64,000 bases of DNA, taken from assembly GCA_032622095.1 (NCBI GenBank), contig CP136068.1, forward strand, positions 61,528,025 through 61,592,024, written 5' to 3'. How positions within the stretch are numbered: the stretch's first letter is position 1; every line of letters begins with the position of its first letter. Origin of the DNA: Siphonodentalium dalli. Lineage: Eukaryota; Mollusca; Scaphopoda; Gadilida; Siphonodentaliidae. Position numbers and translations under genes: made by a program. Under the pieces are notes generated by a model. It saw nothing but the letters and a program-made list of their open reading frames with translations, was not told the origin of the DNA and made no database searches. Positions 23,910-38,526 of the stretch are shown in pieces.

Positions 23910-26900
23910 TGTACATGGAGGAACTAATATAAGAGTGGACAGGGAGGAACTAATATAAGAGTGGACAGGGAGGAACTAATATAAGAGTGGACAGGGAGGA
24001 ACTAATATAAGAGTGGACAGGGAGGAACTAATATAAGAGTGGACAGGGAGGAACTCATATAAGAGTGGACAGGCTGGAACTCATAAGAGTGGACAAGCTG
24101 GAACTCATAAGAGTGGACAGGCAGGAACTCATATAAGAGTGGACAGGGAGGAACTCATAAGAGTGGACATGGAGGAACTCATAAGAGTGGACAGGCTGGA
24201 ACTCATATACGAATGGACAGGCAGCAACTCATATAAGAGTGGACAGGGAGGAACTCATATAAGAGAGGACAGGGAGGAATTAATATATGAGTGTACAGGG
24301 AGGAACTAATATAAGAGTGGACAGGGATGAACTAATATAAGAGTGGACAGGGAGGAACTCATATAAGAGTGGACAGGGAGGAACTCATATAACGGTGGAC
24401 AGGCAGCAACTCATATAAGAGTGGACAGGCAGGAACTCATATAACAGTGTACAGGGAGGAACTCATAAGAGTTGACAGGGAGGAACTCATATAAGAGTGG
24501 ACAGGGAAGAACTCATATAAGAGTGGACATGCAGGAATTCATATAAGAGTGACAGGCTGGGACTCATATAAGAGTGGACATGCAGGAACTCATATAAGAG
24601 TGGACAGGGAGGAACTCATATAACAGTATACAGGTCCAACTCATATAAGAGTGGACAGGGAGGAACTCATATAAGAGTGGACAGACAGCATCTCATATAA
24701 GAGTGGACATGGATGAACTCATATAATAGTGGCAGGCAGCAACTCATATAAGAGTGGACAGGGAGGAACTCATATAAGAGTGGACAGGCAGGAACTGATA
24801 TAAGAGTGGACACTCAGCAACTCATATAAGAGTGGACAGGGATGAACTCATATAAGAGTGTACAGACAGAAACTCATATAAGAGTGGACATGGATGAACT
24901 CATATAATAGTGGCAGGCAGCAACTCATATAAGAGTGGACAAGGAGGAACTCATATAAGAGTTGACAGTCAGCAACTCATAAGAATGGACAGGGAGGAAC
25001 TCATATAAGAGTATACAGGTCCAACTCATATAAGAGTGGACAGGGAGGATCTCATATAAGAGAGGACAGGGAGGAACTAATATATGAGTGGACAGGGAGG
25101 AACTAATATAAGAGTGGGCAGGGAGGAACTAATATAAGAGTGGACAGGGAGGAACTTATATAAGAGTGGAAGGCAGCAACTCATATAAGAGTGGACAGGC
25201 AGGAACTCATATAAGAGTGGACAGGGAGGAACTCATATAAGAGTGGACATGGAGGAACTCATATAAGAGTGGACAGGGAAGAACTCATATAAGAGTGGAC
25301 ATGCAGGAATTCACACAAGAGTGGACAGGCTGGGACTCATATAATAGTGGACAGGCAGCAACTCATATATGAGTGGACTGGGAGGAACTCATATAGGAGT
25401 GGAAAATGAGGAACTCATATAAGAGTGGAAAATGAGGAACTCATATAAGAGTGGACAGACTGGAACTCATATAATAGTGGACAGGCAGCAACTCATATAA
25501 GAGTGGACAGGGAGGAACTCATATAAGAGTGGACAGGGAGGAACTCATATAAGAGTGGACAGGGAAGAACTCATATAAGAGTGGACATGCAGGAATTCAC
25601 TCAAGAGTGGACAGGCTGGGACTCATATAATAGTGGACAGGCTGCAACTCATATAAGAGTGGACTGGGAGGAACTCATATAAGACTGGAAATGAGGAACT
25701 CATATAAGAGCGGACAGGCGAAATCATATAAGAGTGGACAGGGAGGAACTCATAAGAGTAGACAGGGGGAACTCATATAAGAGTGGACAGGCAGGAACTC
25801 ATATAAGAGTGGTCAGGGAGGAACTCATATAAGAGTGGACATGGAGAAACTCATATAAGAGTGGACAGGGAGGAACTCATATAAGAGTGGACAGGCTGGA
25901 ACTCATAAGAGTGGACAGGCTGGAACTCATAAGAGTGGACAGGCAGGAACTCATATAAGAGTGGACAGGGAGGAACTCATAAGAGTGGACATGGAGGAAC
26001 TCATAAGAGTGGACAGGCTGAAACTCATATACGAGTGGACAGGCAGCAACTCATATAAGAGTGGACAGGGAGGAACTCATATAAGAGAGGACAGGGAGGA
26101 ATTAATATATGAGTGTACAGGGAGGAACTAATATAAGAGTGGACAGGGAGGAACTAATATAAGAGTGGACAGGGAGGAACTCATATAAGAGTGGACAGGG
26201 AGGAATTCATATAAGAGTGGACAGGCAGCAACTCATATAAGAGTGGACAGGCAGGTACTCATATAACAGTGTACAGGGAGGAACTCATAAGAGTTGACAG
26301 GGAGGAACTCATATAAGAGTGGACAGGGAAGAACTCATATAAGAGTGGACATGCAGGAATTCATATAAGAGTGGACAGGCTGGGACTCATATAAGAGTGG
26401 ACATGCAGGAACTCATATAACAGTGGACAGGGAGGAACTCATATAAGAGTATACAGGTCCAACTCATATAAGAGTGGACAGGGAGGAACTCATATAAGAG
26501 TGGACAGACAGCATCTCATATAAGAGTGGACAGGGAGGAAGTCATATAAGAGTGGACAGACAGGAACTGATATAAGAGTGGACACTCAGCAACTCATATA
26601 AGAGTGGACAGGGAGGAACTCATATAAGAGTGTACAGACAGAAACTCATATAAGAGTGGACATGGATGAACTCATATAATATTGGCAGGCAGCAACTCAT
26701 ATAAGAGTGGACAAGGAGGAACTCATATAAGAGTGGACAGTCAGCAACTCATAAGAGTGGACAGGGAGGAACTGAATTGGAGGAAATAAAGATATATATA
26801 TAAGAGTGGACAGGGAGGATCTCGTATAAGAGAGGACAGGGAGGAACTAATATATGAGTGGACAGGGAGGAACTAATATAAGAGTGGGCAGGGAGGAACT

Positions 26901-28200
26901 AATATAAGAGTGGACAGGAAAGAACTTATATAAGAGTGGACAGGCAGCAACTCATATAAGAGTGGACAGGCAGGAACTCATATAAGAGTGGACAGGGAGG
27001 AACTCATATAAGAGTGTACAGACAGAAACTCATATAAGAGTGGACATGGATGAACTCATACAATAGTGGCAGGCAGCAACTCATATAAGAGTGGACAAGG
27101 AGGAACTCATAGTAGAGTTGACAGTCAGCAACTCATAAGAATGGACAGGGAGGAACTCATATAAGAGTATACAGGTCCAACTCATATAAGAGTGGACAGG
27201 GAGGATCTCATATAAGAGAGGACAGGGAGGAACTAATATATGAGTGGACAGGGAGGAACTAATATAAGAGTGGGCAGGGAGGAACTAATATAAGAGTGGA
27301 CAGGGAAGAACTTATATAAGAGTGGACAGGCAGCAACTCATATAAGAGTGGACAGGCAGGAACTCATATAAGAGTGGACAGGGAGGAACTCATATAAGAG
27401 TGGACAGGGAGGAACTCATATAAGAGTGGACAGGGAAGAACTCATATAAGAGTGGACATGCAGGAATTCACACAAGAGTGGACAGGCTGGGACTCATATA
27501 ATAGTGGACAGGCAGCAACTCATATAAGAGTGGACTGGGAGGAACTCATATAAGAGTGGAAAATGAGAAACTCATATAAGAGTGGAAAATGAGGAACTCA
27601 TATAAGAGTGGACAGATTGGAACTCATATAATAGTGGACAGGCAGCAACTCATTTTCGAGTGGACAATGGGGAACTCACAAGAGTGGACAGGGGGGAACT
27701 CATATACGAGTGGACAGGCAGCAACTCATATAAGAGTGGGTATGAGGGACTCATATAAGAGTGGACAATGAGGAACTCATATAAGAGTGGACTGTGAGGA
27801 ACTCATATAAGAGTGGACAGGGATGAACTCATATAAGAGTGGACATGGAGGAATTCATATAAGAGTGGACAGGCAGGAAGTCATATAAGAGTGAACAGGG
27901 AGGAACTCATATAAGAGTGGACAAGGATGAATTCATATAAGAGTGGACATGCAGCAACTCATATAAGAGTAGACAGTCTGCAACTCATATAAGAGTGGAC
28001 AGTGAGGAACTCATATAAGAGTATACAGGTCCAACTCATATAAGAGTGGACAGGAGGAACTCATATAAGAGTGGACAGACAGCAACTCATATAAGAGTGG
28101 ACATGGATGAACTCATATACTAGTGGCAGGCAGCAACTCATATAAGAGTGGACAGGGAGGAACTCATATAAGAGTGGACATGGATGAACTCATATAAGAG
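23910..28200 (+). repeat. 26-bp satellite, transition into the middle higher-order repeat
   Basis: TATACAGGTCC monomers at 24627, 25012, 26450, 27168 and 28022 are irregularly spaced (385, 1438, 718 and 854 bp). The GGATCTC plus GAGAGG motif occurs at 26817 and 27203, 386 bp apart, a small internal duplication. One 24-bp patch at 26774-26797 departs from the satellite. No gene is seen. Confidence 0.8.
26774..26797. other. 24-bp aberrant patch inside the array
   Basis: After GGAGGAACT the sequence changes to an AT-rich patch containing GGAGGAAATAAAG and ending in a short TA run. Normal satellite then resumes at ATATAAGAG. In sister copies (near 25012 and 27168) this place holds a monomer with TATACAGGTCC, about 26 nt. 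So one monomer has been replaced by, or has diverged into, a patch of almost equal length. Confidence 0.7.
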
Positions 28201-31200
28201 TGGCAGGCAGCAACTCATATAAGATTGGACAGGGAGGAACTCATATATTAAAGGGTGGACATGGAGGAACTCATATAAGAGTTGACATGGAGGAACTCAT
28301 ATAAGAGTGGACAGGGGGAACTCATATAAGAGTGGACAGGGAGGAACTCATAAGAGTAGACAGGGGGAACTCATATAAGAGTGGACAGGCAGGAACTCTT
28401 ATAAGAGTGGTCAGGGAGGAACTCATATAAGAGTGGACATGGAGAAACTCATATAAGAGTGGACAGGGAGGAACTCATAAGAGTGGACTGGGAGGAACTC
28501 ATATAAGAGTGGACAGGCAGGAACACATATAAGAGTGGTCAGGGAGGACCTCATATTTGAGTGGACAGGGAGAAACTCATTAATGAATGGACAGGGAGCA
28601 ACTCATATAAGAGTGGACAAGGGGAAACTCATATAAGAGTGGACAGGCAGGAACCCATATAAGAGTGGACAGGGAGGAACTCATATAAAGTGGACAGGGA
28701 GGAACTCATGTAAGAGTGGACAGGCAGGAACTCATATTAGAGTGGACAGGCTGGAACTCATATAAGAGTGGACAGGCAGGAACTCATATAAGAGTGGACA
28801 GGGAGGAACTCATAAGAGTGGACAGTGAGGAACTCATAAGAGTGGACATGGAGGAACTCATAAGAGTGGACAGGCAGGAACTCATATAAGAGTGGACAGG
28901 CAGGAACTCATATAAGAGTGGACAGGCTGGAACTCATATACGAGTGGACAGGCAGCAACTCATATAATAGTGGACAGGGAGGAACTCATAAGAGAGGACA
29001 GGGAGGAACTAATATATGAGTGTACATGGAGGAACTAATATAAGAGTGGACAGGGAGGAACTAATATAAGAGTGGACAGGGAGGAACTAATATAAGAGTG
29101 GACAGGGAGGAACTAATATAAGAGTGGACAGGGAGGAACTAATATAAGAGTGGACAGGGAGGAACTAATATAAGAGTGGACAGGGAGGAACTCATATAAG
29201 AGTGGACAGGCTGGAACTCAATAAATGGACAGGCTGGAACTCATAAGAGTGGACAGGCAGGAACTCATATAAGAGTGGACAGGGAGGAACTCATAAGAGT
29301 GGACATGGAGGAACTCATAAGAGTGGACAGGCTGGAACTCATATACGAGTGGACAGGCAGCAACTCATATAAGAGTGGACAGGGAGGAACTCATATAAGA
29401 GAGGACAGGGAGAAACTAATATATGAGTGTACAGGGAGGAACTAATATAAGAGTGGACAGGGAGGAACTCATATAAGAGTGGACAGGGAGGAACTCATAT
29501 AAGAGTGAACAGGGAGGAACTCATATTAGAGTGGAAAGGGAGGAACTCATATAAGAGTGGACAGGGAGGAACTCATATAAGAGTGGACAGGGAAGAACTC
29601 ATATAAGAGTGGACATGCAGGAATTCACACAAGAGTGGACAGGCTGGGACTCATATTATAGTGGACAGGCAGCAACTCATATAAGAGTGGACTGGGAGGA
29701 ACTCATATAAGAGTGGAAAATGAGGAACTCTTATAAGAGTGGAAAATGAGGAACTCATATAAGAGTGGACAGACTGGAACTCATATAATAGTGGACAGGC
29801 AGCAACTCATATTCGAATGGACAATGGGGAACTCACAAGAGTGGACAGGGGGAACTCATATACGAGTGGAAAGGCAGCAACTCATATAAGAGTGGACAAT
29901 GAGGGACTAATATAAGAATGGACAATGAGGAACTCATATAAGAGTGGACTGTGAGGAACTCATATAAGAGTGGACAGGGAGGAACTCATATAAGAGTGGA
30001 CAAGGAAGAATTCATATAAGAGTGGACAGGCAGGAAGTCATATAAGAGTGGACAGGGAGGAACTCATATAAGAGTGGACAAGGATGAATTCATATAAGAG
30101 TGGACATGCAGCAACTCATATAAGAGTGGACAGTCAGCAACTCATATAAGAGTGGACAAGGAGGAACTCATAAGAGTGGACATGGAGGAACTCATAAGAG
30201 TGGACAGGCTGGAACTCATATACGAGTGGACAGGCAGCAACTCATATAAGAGTGGACAGGGAGGAACTCATATAAGAGAGGACAGGGAGAAACTAATATA
30301 TGAGTGGACAGGGAGGAACTCATATAAGAGTGGACAGGGAGGAACTCATATAAGAGTGGACAGGGAGGAACTCATATAAGAGTGGACAGGGAGGAACTCA
30401 TATAAGAGTGGACAGGGAGGAACTCATATAAGAGTGGACAGGGAAGAACTCATATAAGAGTGGACATGCAGGAATTCACACAAGAGTGGACAGGCTGGGA
30501 CTCATATAATAGTGGACAGGCAGCAACTCATATAAGAGTGGACTGGGAGGAACTCATATAAGAGTGGAAAATGAGGAACTCATATAAGAGTGGAAAATGA
30601 GGAACTCATATAAGAGTGGACAGACTGGAACTCATATAATAGTGGACAGGCAGCAACTCATATTCGAGTGGACAATGGGGAACTCACAAGAGTGGACAGG
30701 GGGAACTCATATACGAGTGGACAGGCAGCAACTCATATAATAGCGGACAATGAGGGACTCATATAAGAGTGGACAATGAGGAACTCATATAAGAGTGGAC
30801 TGTGAGGAACTCATATAATAGTGGACAGGGATGAACTCATATAAGAGTGGACAAGGAGGAATTCATATAAGAGTGGACAGGCAGGAAGTCATATAAGAGT
30901 GGACAGGGAGGAACTCATATAAGAGTGGACAAGGATGAATTCATATAAGAGTGGACATGCAGCAACTCATATAAGAGTGGACATTCAGCAACTCATATAA
31001 GAGTGGACAGGGAGGAACTCATATAAGAGTATACAGGTCCAACTCATATAAGAGTGGACAGGAGGAACTCATATAAGAGTGGACAGACAGCAACTCATAT
31101 AAGAGTGGACATGGATGAACTCATATACTAGTGGCAGGCAGCAACTCATATAAGAGTGGACAGGGAGGAACTCATATAAGAGTGGACATGGATGAACTCA

Positions 31201-31208
31201 TATAAGAG
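28201..31208 (+). repeat. Middle higher-order unit, extended form, 3,008 bp
   Basis: Bounded by TGGCAGGCAGC markers. It carries a private 4-bp ATTA insertion in the TATAAGGG monomer at 28247, and a deletion form AACTCAATAA at 29215. Both are shared with the unit starting 34188. The extra length comes from an internal reduplication whose junction lies near 30150, where AGTCAGCAAC is followed by an AAGGAGG 24-mer cluster. Confidence 0.85.
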
Positions 31209-33210
31209 TGGCAGGCAGCAACTCATATAAGGTTGGACACGGATGAACTCATATAAGGGTGGACATGGAGGAACTCATATAAGAGTGGACATGGAGGAAT
31301 TCATATAAGAGTTGACAGGGGGAACTCATATAAGAGTGGACAGGGAGGAACTCATAATAGTAGACAGGGGGAACTCATATAAGAGTGGACAGGCAGGAAC
31401 TCATAAAAGAGTGATCAGGGAGGAACTCATATAAGAGTGGACATGGAGAAACTCATATAAGAGTGGACAGGGAGGAACTCATAAGAGTGGACTGGGAGGA
31501 ACTCATATAAGAGTGGACAGGCAGGAACACATATAAGAGTGGTCAGGGAGGAACTCATATTTGAGTGGACAGGGAGAAACTCATTAAAGAATGGACAGGG
31601 AGCAACTCATATAAGAGTGGACAAGGGGGAACTCATATAAGAGTGGACAGGCAGGAACCCATATAAGAGTGGACAGGGAGGAACTCATATAAAGTGGACA
31701 GGGAGGAACTCATGTAAGAGTGGACAGGCAGGAACTCATATAAGAGTGGACAGGCTGGAACTCATATAAGAGTGGACAGGCAGGAACTCATATAAGAGTG
31801 GACAGGGAGGAACTCATAAAAGTGGACAGTGAGGAACTCATAAGAGTGGACATGGAGGAACTCATAAGAGTGGACAGGCAGGAACTCATATAAGAGTGGA
31901 CAGGCAGGAACTCATATAAGAGTGGACAGGCTGGAACTCATATACGAGTGGACAGGCAGCAACTCATATAATAGTGGACAGGGAGGAACTCATAAGAGAG
32001 GACAGGGAGAAACTAATATATGAGTGTACATGGAGGAACTATTATAAGAGTGGACAGGGAGGAACTAATATAAGAGTGGACAGGGAGGAACTAATATATG
32101 AGTGGACAGGGAGGAACTAATATAAGAGTGGACAGGGAGGAACTAATATAAGAGTGGACAGGGAGGAACTAATATAAGAGTGGACAGGGAGGAACTCATA
32201 TAAGAGTGGACAGGCTGGAACTCATAAGAGTGGACAGGCTGGAACTCATAAGAGTGGACAGGCAGGAACTCATATAAGAGTGGACTGGGAGGAACTCATA
32301 AGAGTGGACATGGAGGAACTCATAAGAGTGGACAGGCTGGAACTCATATATGAGTGGACAGGCAGCAACTCATATAAGAGTGGACAGGGAGGAACTCATA
32401 TAAGATAGGACAGGGAGAAACTAATATATGAGTGTACAGGGAGGAACTAATATAAGAGTGGACAGGGAGGAACTCATATAAGAGTGGACAGGGATGAACT
32501 CATATAAGAGTGGACAGGGAGGTACTCATATAAGAGTGGACAGGGAGGAACTCATATAAGATTGGACAGGGAGGAACTCATATAAGAGTGGACAGGGAGG
32601 AACTCATATAAGAGTGGACAGGGAAGAACTCATATAAGAGTGGACATGCAGGAATTCACAAAAGAGTGGACAGGCTGGGACTCATATAATAGTGGACAGG
32701 CGGCAACTCATATAAGAGTGGACTGGGAGGAACTCATATTAGAGTGGAAAATGAGGAAGTCATATAAGAGTGGAAAATGAGGAACTCGTATAAGAGTGGA
32801 CAGACTGGAACTCATATAATAGTGGACAGGCAGCAACTCATATTCGAGTGGACAATGGGGAACTCACAAGAGTGGACAGGGGGGAACTCATATACGAGTG
32901 GACAGGCAGCAACTCATATAAGAGTGGACAATGAGGGACTCATATAAGAGTGGACAATGAGGAACTCATATAAGAGTGGACTGTGAGGAACTCATATAAG
33001 AGTGGACAGGGATGAACTCATATAAGAGTGGACAAGGAGGAATTCATATAAGAGTGGACAGGCAGGAAGTCATATAAGAGTGGACAGGGAGGAACTCATA
33101 TAAGAGTGGACAAGGATGAATTCATATAAGAGTGGACATGCAGCAACTCATATAAGAGTGGACAGTCAGCAACTCATATAATAGTGGACATGGATGAACT
33201 CATATAAGAG
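31209..33210 (+). repeat. Middle higher-order unit, shortened form, 2,002 bp
   Basis: Bounded by TGGCAGGCAGC markers. It has the standard variant order. Near 33178, however, AGTCAGCAAC passes directly to CATGGATGAAC, so the TATACAGGTCC and GACAGACAGC monomers are deleted. The unit at 46692-48695 has the same deletion. Confidence 0.85.
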
Positions 33211-34187
33211 TGGCAGGCAGCAACTCATATAAGATTGGACAGGGAGGAACTCATATAAGGGTGGACATGGAGGAACTCATATAAGAGTGGACATGGAGGA
33301 ACTCATATAAGAGTGGACAGGGGGAACTCATATAAGAGTGGACAGGGAGGAACTCATAAGAGTAGACAGGGGGAACTCATATAAGAGTGGACAGGCAGGA
33401 ACTCATATAAGAGTGGTCAGGGAGGAACTCATATAAGAGTGGACATGGAGAAACTCATATAAGAGTGGACAGGGAGGAACTCATAAGAGTGGACTGGGAG
33501 GAACTCATATAAGAGTGGACAGGCAGGAACACATATAAGAGTGGTCAGGGAGGAACTCATATTTGAGTGGACAGGGAGAAACTCATTAAAGAATGGACAG
33601 GGAGCAACTCATATAAGAGTGGACAAGGGGGAACTCATATAATAGTGGACAGGCAGGAACCTATATAAGAGTGGACAGGGAGGAACTCATATAAAGTGGA
33701 CAGGGAGGAACTCATGTAAGAGTGGACAGGCAGGAACTCATATAAGAGTGGACAGGCTGGAACTCATATAAGAGTGGACAGGCAGGAACTCATATAAGAG
33801 TGGACAGTGAGGAATTAATATATGAGTGTACAGGGAGGAACTAATATAAGAGTGGACAGGGAGGAACTAATATAAGAGTGGACAGGGAGGAACTCATATA
33901 AGAGTGGACAAGGATGAATTCATATAAGAGTGGACATGCAGCAACTCATATAAGAGTGGACAGTCAGCAACTCATATAAGAGTGGACAGTGAGGAACTCA
34001 TATAAGAGTATACAGGTCCAACTCATATAAGAGTGGACAGGAGGAACTCATATAAGAGTGGACAGACAGCAACTCATATAAGAGTGGACATGGATGAACT
34101 CATATACTAGTGGCAGGCAGCAACTCATATAAGAGTGGACAGGGAGGAACTCATATAAGAGTGGACATGGATGAACTCATATAAGAG
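33211..34187 (+). repeat. Middle higher-order unit, remnant form, 977 bp
   Basis: Starts with the standard order. At 33807 it jumps from a GTGAGG monomer into AATTAATATATGAG, then near 33900 back to the AAGGATGAATTC part of the unit, skipping the middle of the standard unit. The 33807 junction recurs at 49291. Confidence 0.85.
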
Positions 34188-36345
34188 TGGCAGGCAGCAA
34201 CTCATATAAGATTGGACAGGGAGGAACTCATATATTAAAGGGTGGACATGGAGGAACTCATATAAGAGTTGACATGGAGGAACTCATATAAGAGTGGACA
34301 GGGGGAACTCATATAAGAGTGGACAGGGAGGAACTCATAAGAGTAGACATGGGGAACTCATCTAAGAGTGGACAGACAGGAACTCTTATAAGAGTGGTCA
34401 GGGAGGAACTCATATAAGAGTGGACATGGAGAAACTCATATAAGAGTGGACAGGGAGGAACTCATAAGAGTGGACTGCGAGGAACTCATATAAGAGTGGA
34501 CAGGCAGGAACACATATAAGAGTGGCCAGGGAGGAACTCATATTTGAGTGGACAGGGAGAAACTCATTAATGAATGGACAGAGAGCAACTCATATAAGAG
34601 TGGACAAGGGGGAACTCATATAAGAGTGGACAGGCAGGAACCCATATAAGAGTGGACAGGGAGGAACTCATATAAAGTGGACAGGGAGGAACTCATGTAA
34701 GAGTGGATAGGCAGGAACTCATATTAGAGTGGACAGGCTGGAAATCATATAAGAGTGGACAGGCAGGAACTCATATAAGAGTGGACAGGGAGGAACTCAT
34801 AAGAGTGGACAGTGAGGAACTCATAAGAGTGGACATGGAGGAACTCATAAGAGTGGACAGGCAGGAACTCATATAAGAGTGGACAGGCAGGAACTCATAT
34901 AAGAGTGGACAGGCTGGAACTCATATACGAGTGGACAGGCAGCAACTCATATAATAGTGGACAGGGAGGAACTCATAAGAGAGGACAGGGAGGAACTAAT
35001 ATATGAGTGTACATGGAGGAACTAATATAAGAGTGGACAGGGAGGAACTAATATAAGAGTGGACAGGGAGGAACTAATATAAGAGTGGACAGGGAGGAAC
35101 TAATATAAGAGTGGACAGGGAGGAACTAATATAAGAGTGGACAGGGAGGAACTCATATAAGAGTGGACAGGCTGGAACTCAATAAGTGGACAGGCTGGAA
35201 CTCATAAGAATGGACAGTCAGGAACTCATATAAGAGTGGACAGGGAGGAACTCATAAGAGTGGACATGGAGGAACTCATAAGAGTGGACAGGCTGGAACT
35301 CATATACGAGTGGACAGGCAGCAACTCATATAAGAGTGGACAGGGAGGAACTCATATAAGAGAGGACAGGGAGGAACTAATATATGAGTGTACAAGGAGG
35401 AACTAATATAAGAGTGGACAGGGAGGAACTCATATAAGAGTGGACAGGGAGGAACTCATATAAGAGTGGACAGGGAGGAACTCATATAAGAGTGGACAGG
35501 GAGGAACTCATATTAGAGTGGAAAGGGAGGAACTCATATAAGAGTGGACAGGGAGGAACTCATATAAGAGTGGACAGGGAAGAACTCATATAAGAGTGGA
35601 CATGCATGAATTCACACAAGAGTGGACAGGCTGGGACTCATATAATAGTGGACAGGCAGCAACTCATATAAGAGTGGAATGGGAGGAACTCATATAAGAG
35701 TGGAAAATGAGGAACTCATATAAGAGTGGAAAATGAGGAACTCATATAAGAGTGGACAGACTGGAACTCATATAATAGTGGACAGGCAGCAACTCGTATT
35801 CGAGTGGACAATGGGGAACTCACAAGAGTGGACAGGGGGGAACTCATATACGAGTGGACAGGCAGCAACTCATATAAGAGTGGACAATGAGGGACTCATA
35901 TAAGAATGGACAATGAGGAACTCATATAAGAGTGGACTGTGAGGAACTCATATAAGAGTGGACAGGGATGAACTCATATAAGAGTGGACAAGGAGGAATT
36001 CATATAAGAGTGGACAGGCGGGAAGTCATATAAGAGTGGACAGGGAGGAACTCATATAAGAGTGGACAAGGATGAATTCATATAAGAGTGGACATGCAGC
36101 AACTCATATAAGAGTGGCCAGTCAGCAACTCATATAAGAGTGGACAGGGAGGAACTCATACAAGAGTATACAGGTCCAACTCATATAAGAGTGGACAGGA
36201 GGAACTCATATAAGAGTGGACAGACAGCAACTCATATAAGAGTGGACATGGATGAACTCATATACTAGTGGCAGGCAGCAACTCATATAAGAGTGGACAG
36301 GGAGGAACTCATATAAGAGTGGACATGGATGAACTCATATAAGAG
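34188..36345 (+). repeat. Middle higher-order unit, 2,158 bp
   Basis: Bounded by TGGCAGGCAGC markers. It shares the ATTA insertion (34234) and the AACTCAATAA form (35176) with the unit at 28201, at offsets of 5,987 and 5,961 bp. Otherwise it follows the standard order, without the extra block of the 3-kb forms. Confidence 0.87.
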
Positions 36346-38526
36346 TGGCAGGCAGCAACTCATATAAGATTGGACAGGGAGGAACTCATATAAGGGTGGA
36401 CATGGAGGAACTCATATAAGAGTGGACATGGAGGAACTCATATAAGAGTGGACAGGGGGAACTCATATAAGAGTGGACAGGGAGGAACTCATAATAGTAG
36501 ACAGGGGGAACTCATATAAGAGTGGACATGGAGGAACTCATATAAGAGTGGTCAGGGAGGAACTCATATAAGAGTGGACATGGAGAAACTCATATAAGAG
36601 TGGACAGGGAGGAACTCATAAGAGTGGACTGGGAGGAACTCATATAAGAGTGGACAGGCAGGAACACATATAAGAGTGGTCAGGGAGGAACTCATATTTG
36701 AGTGGACAGGGAGAAACTCATTAAAGAATGGACAGGGAGCAACTCATATAAGAGTGGACAAGGGGGAACTCATATAAGAGTGGACAGGCAGGAACCCATA
36801 TAAGAGTGGACAGGGAGGAACTCATATAAAGTGGACAGAGAGGAACTCATGTAAGAGTGGACAGGCAGGAACTCATATAAGAGTGGACAGGCTGGAACTC
36901 ATATAAGAGTGGACAGGCAGGAACTCATATAAGAGTGGACAGGGAGGAACTCATAAGAGTGGACAGTGAGAAACTCATAAGAGTGGACATGGAGGAACTC
37001 ATAAGAGTGGACAGGCAGGAACTCATATAAGAGTGTACAGGCAGGAACTCATATAAGAGTGGACAGGCTGGAACTCATATACGAGTGGACAGGCAGCAAC
37101 TCATATAATAGTGGACAGGGAGGAACTCATAAGAGAGGACAGGGAGGAATTAATATATGAGTGTACATGGAGGAACTATTATAAGAGTGGACAGGGAGGA
37201 ACTAATATAAGAGTGGACAGGGAGGAACTAATATATGAGTGGACAGGGAGGAACTAATATAAGAGTGGACAGGGAGGAACTAATATAAGAGTGGACAGGG
37301 AGGAACTAATATAAGAGTGGACAGGGAGGAACTCATATAAGAGTGGACAGGCTGGAACTCATAAGACTGGACAGGCTGGAACTCATAAGAGTGGACAGGC
37401 AGGAACTCATATAAGAGTGGACAAGGAGGAACTCATAAGAGTGGACATGGAGGAACTCATAAGAGTGGACAGGCTGGAACTCATATACGAGTGGACAGGC
37501 AGCAACTCATATAAGAGTGGACGGGGAGGAACTCATATAAGAGAGGACAGGGAGAAACTAATATATGAGTGTACAGGGAGGAACTAATATAAGAGTGGAC
37601 AGGGAGGAACTCATATAAGAGTGGACAGGGAGGAACTCATATAAGAGTGGACAGGGAGGAACTCATATAAGAGTGGACAGGGAGGAACTCATATAAGAGT
37701 GGACAGGGAGGAACTCATATAAGAGTGGACAGGGAGGAACTCATATAAGAGTGGACAGGGAAGAACTCATATAAGAGTGGACATGCAGGAATTCACACAA
37801 GAGTGGACAGGCTGGGACTCATATAATAGTGGACAGGCAGCAACTCATATAAGAGTGGACTGGGAGGAACTCATATAAGAGTGGAAAATGAGGAACTCAT
37901 ATAAGAGTGGAAAATGAGGAACTCATATAAGAGTGGACAGACTGGAACTAATATAATAGTGGACAGGCAGCAACTCATATTCGAGTGGACAATGGGGAAC
38001 TCACAAGAGTGGACAGGGGGGAACTCATATACGAGTGGACAGGCAGCAACTCATATAAGGGTGGACAATGAGGGACTCATATAAGAGTGGACAATGAGGA
38101 ACTCATATAAGAGTGGACTGTGAGGAACTCATATAAGAGTAGACAGGGATGAACTCGTATAAGAGTGGACAAAGAGGAATTCATATAAGAGTGGACAGGC
38201 AGGAAGTCATATAAGAGTGGACAGGGAGGAACTCATATAAGAGTGGACAAGGATGAATTCATATAAGAGTGGACATGCAGCAACTCATATAGGAGTGGAC
38301 AGTCAGCAACTCATATAAGAGTGGACAGGGAGGAACTCATATAAGAGTATACAGGTCCAACTCATATAAGAGTGGACAGGAGGAACTCATATAAGAGTGG
38401 ACAGACAGCAACTCATATAAGAGTGGACATGGATGAACTCATATACTAGTGGCAGGCAGCAACTCATATAAGAGTGGACAGGGAGGAACTCATATAAGAG
38501 TGGACAGGGATGAACTCATATAAAAG
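36346..38526 (+). repeat. Middle higher-order unit, standard form, 2,181 bp
   Basis: Best type copy of the unit. The order of marker monomers is: ATTGG; TAAGGG; GTAGAC; GGTCAGGG; ACTGGG; TTTGAG; TTAAAGAATGG; AAGGGGG; AACCCAT; TATAAAGTGG; ATGTAAG; 24-mer cluster; TACGAG; TGTACATGG; CTAATATAAGAG run; second 24-mer cluster; AATTCACACAAG; GAAAATGAGG pair; TTCGAG; CACAAGAG; AATGAGGGAC; ACTGTGAGG; AAGGATGAATTC; AGTCAGC; TATACAGGTCC; ATACTAGTGG. Confidence 0.9.
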
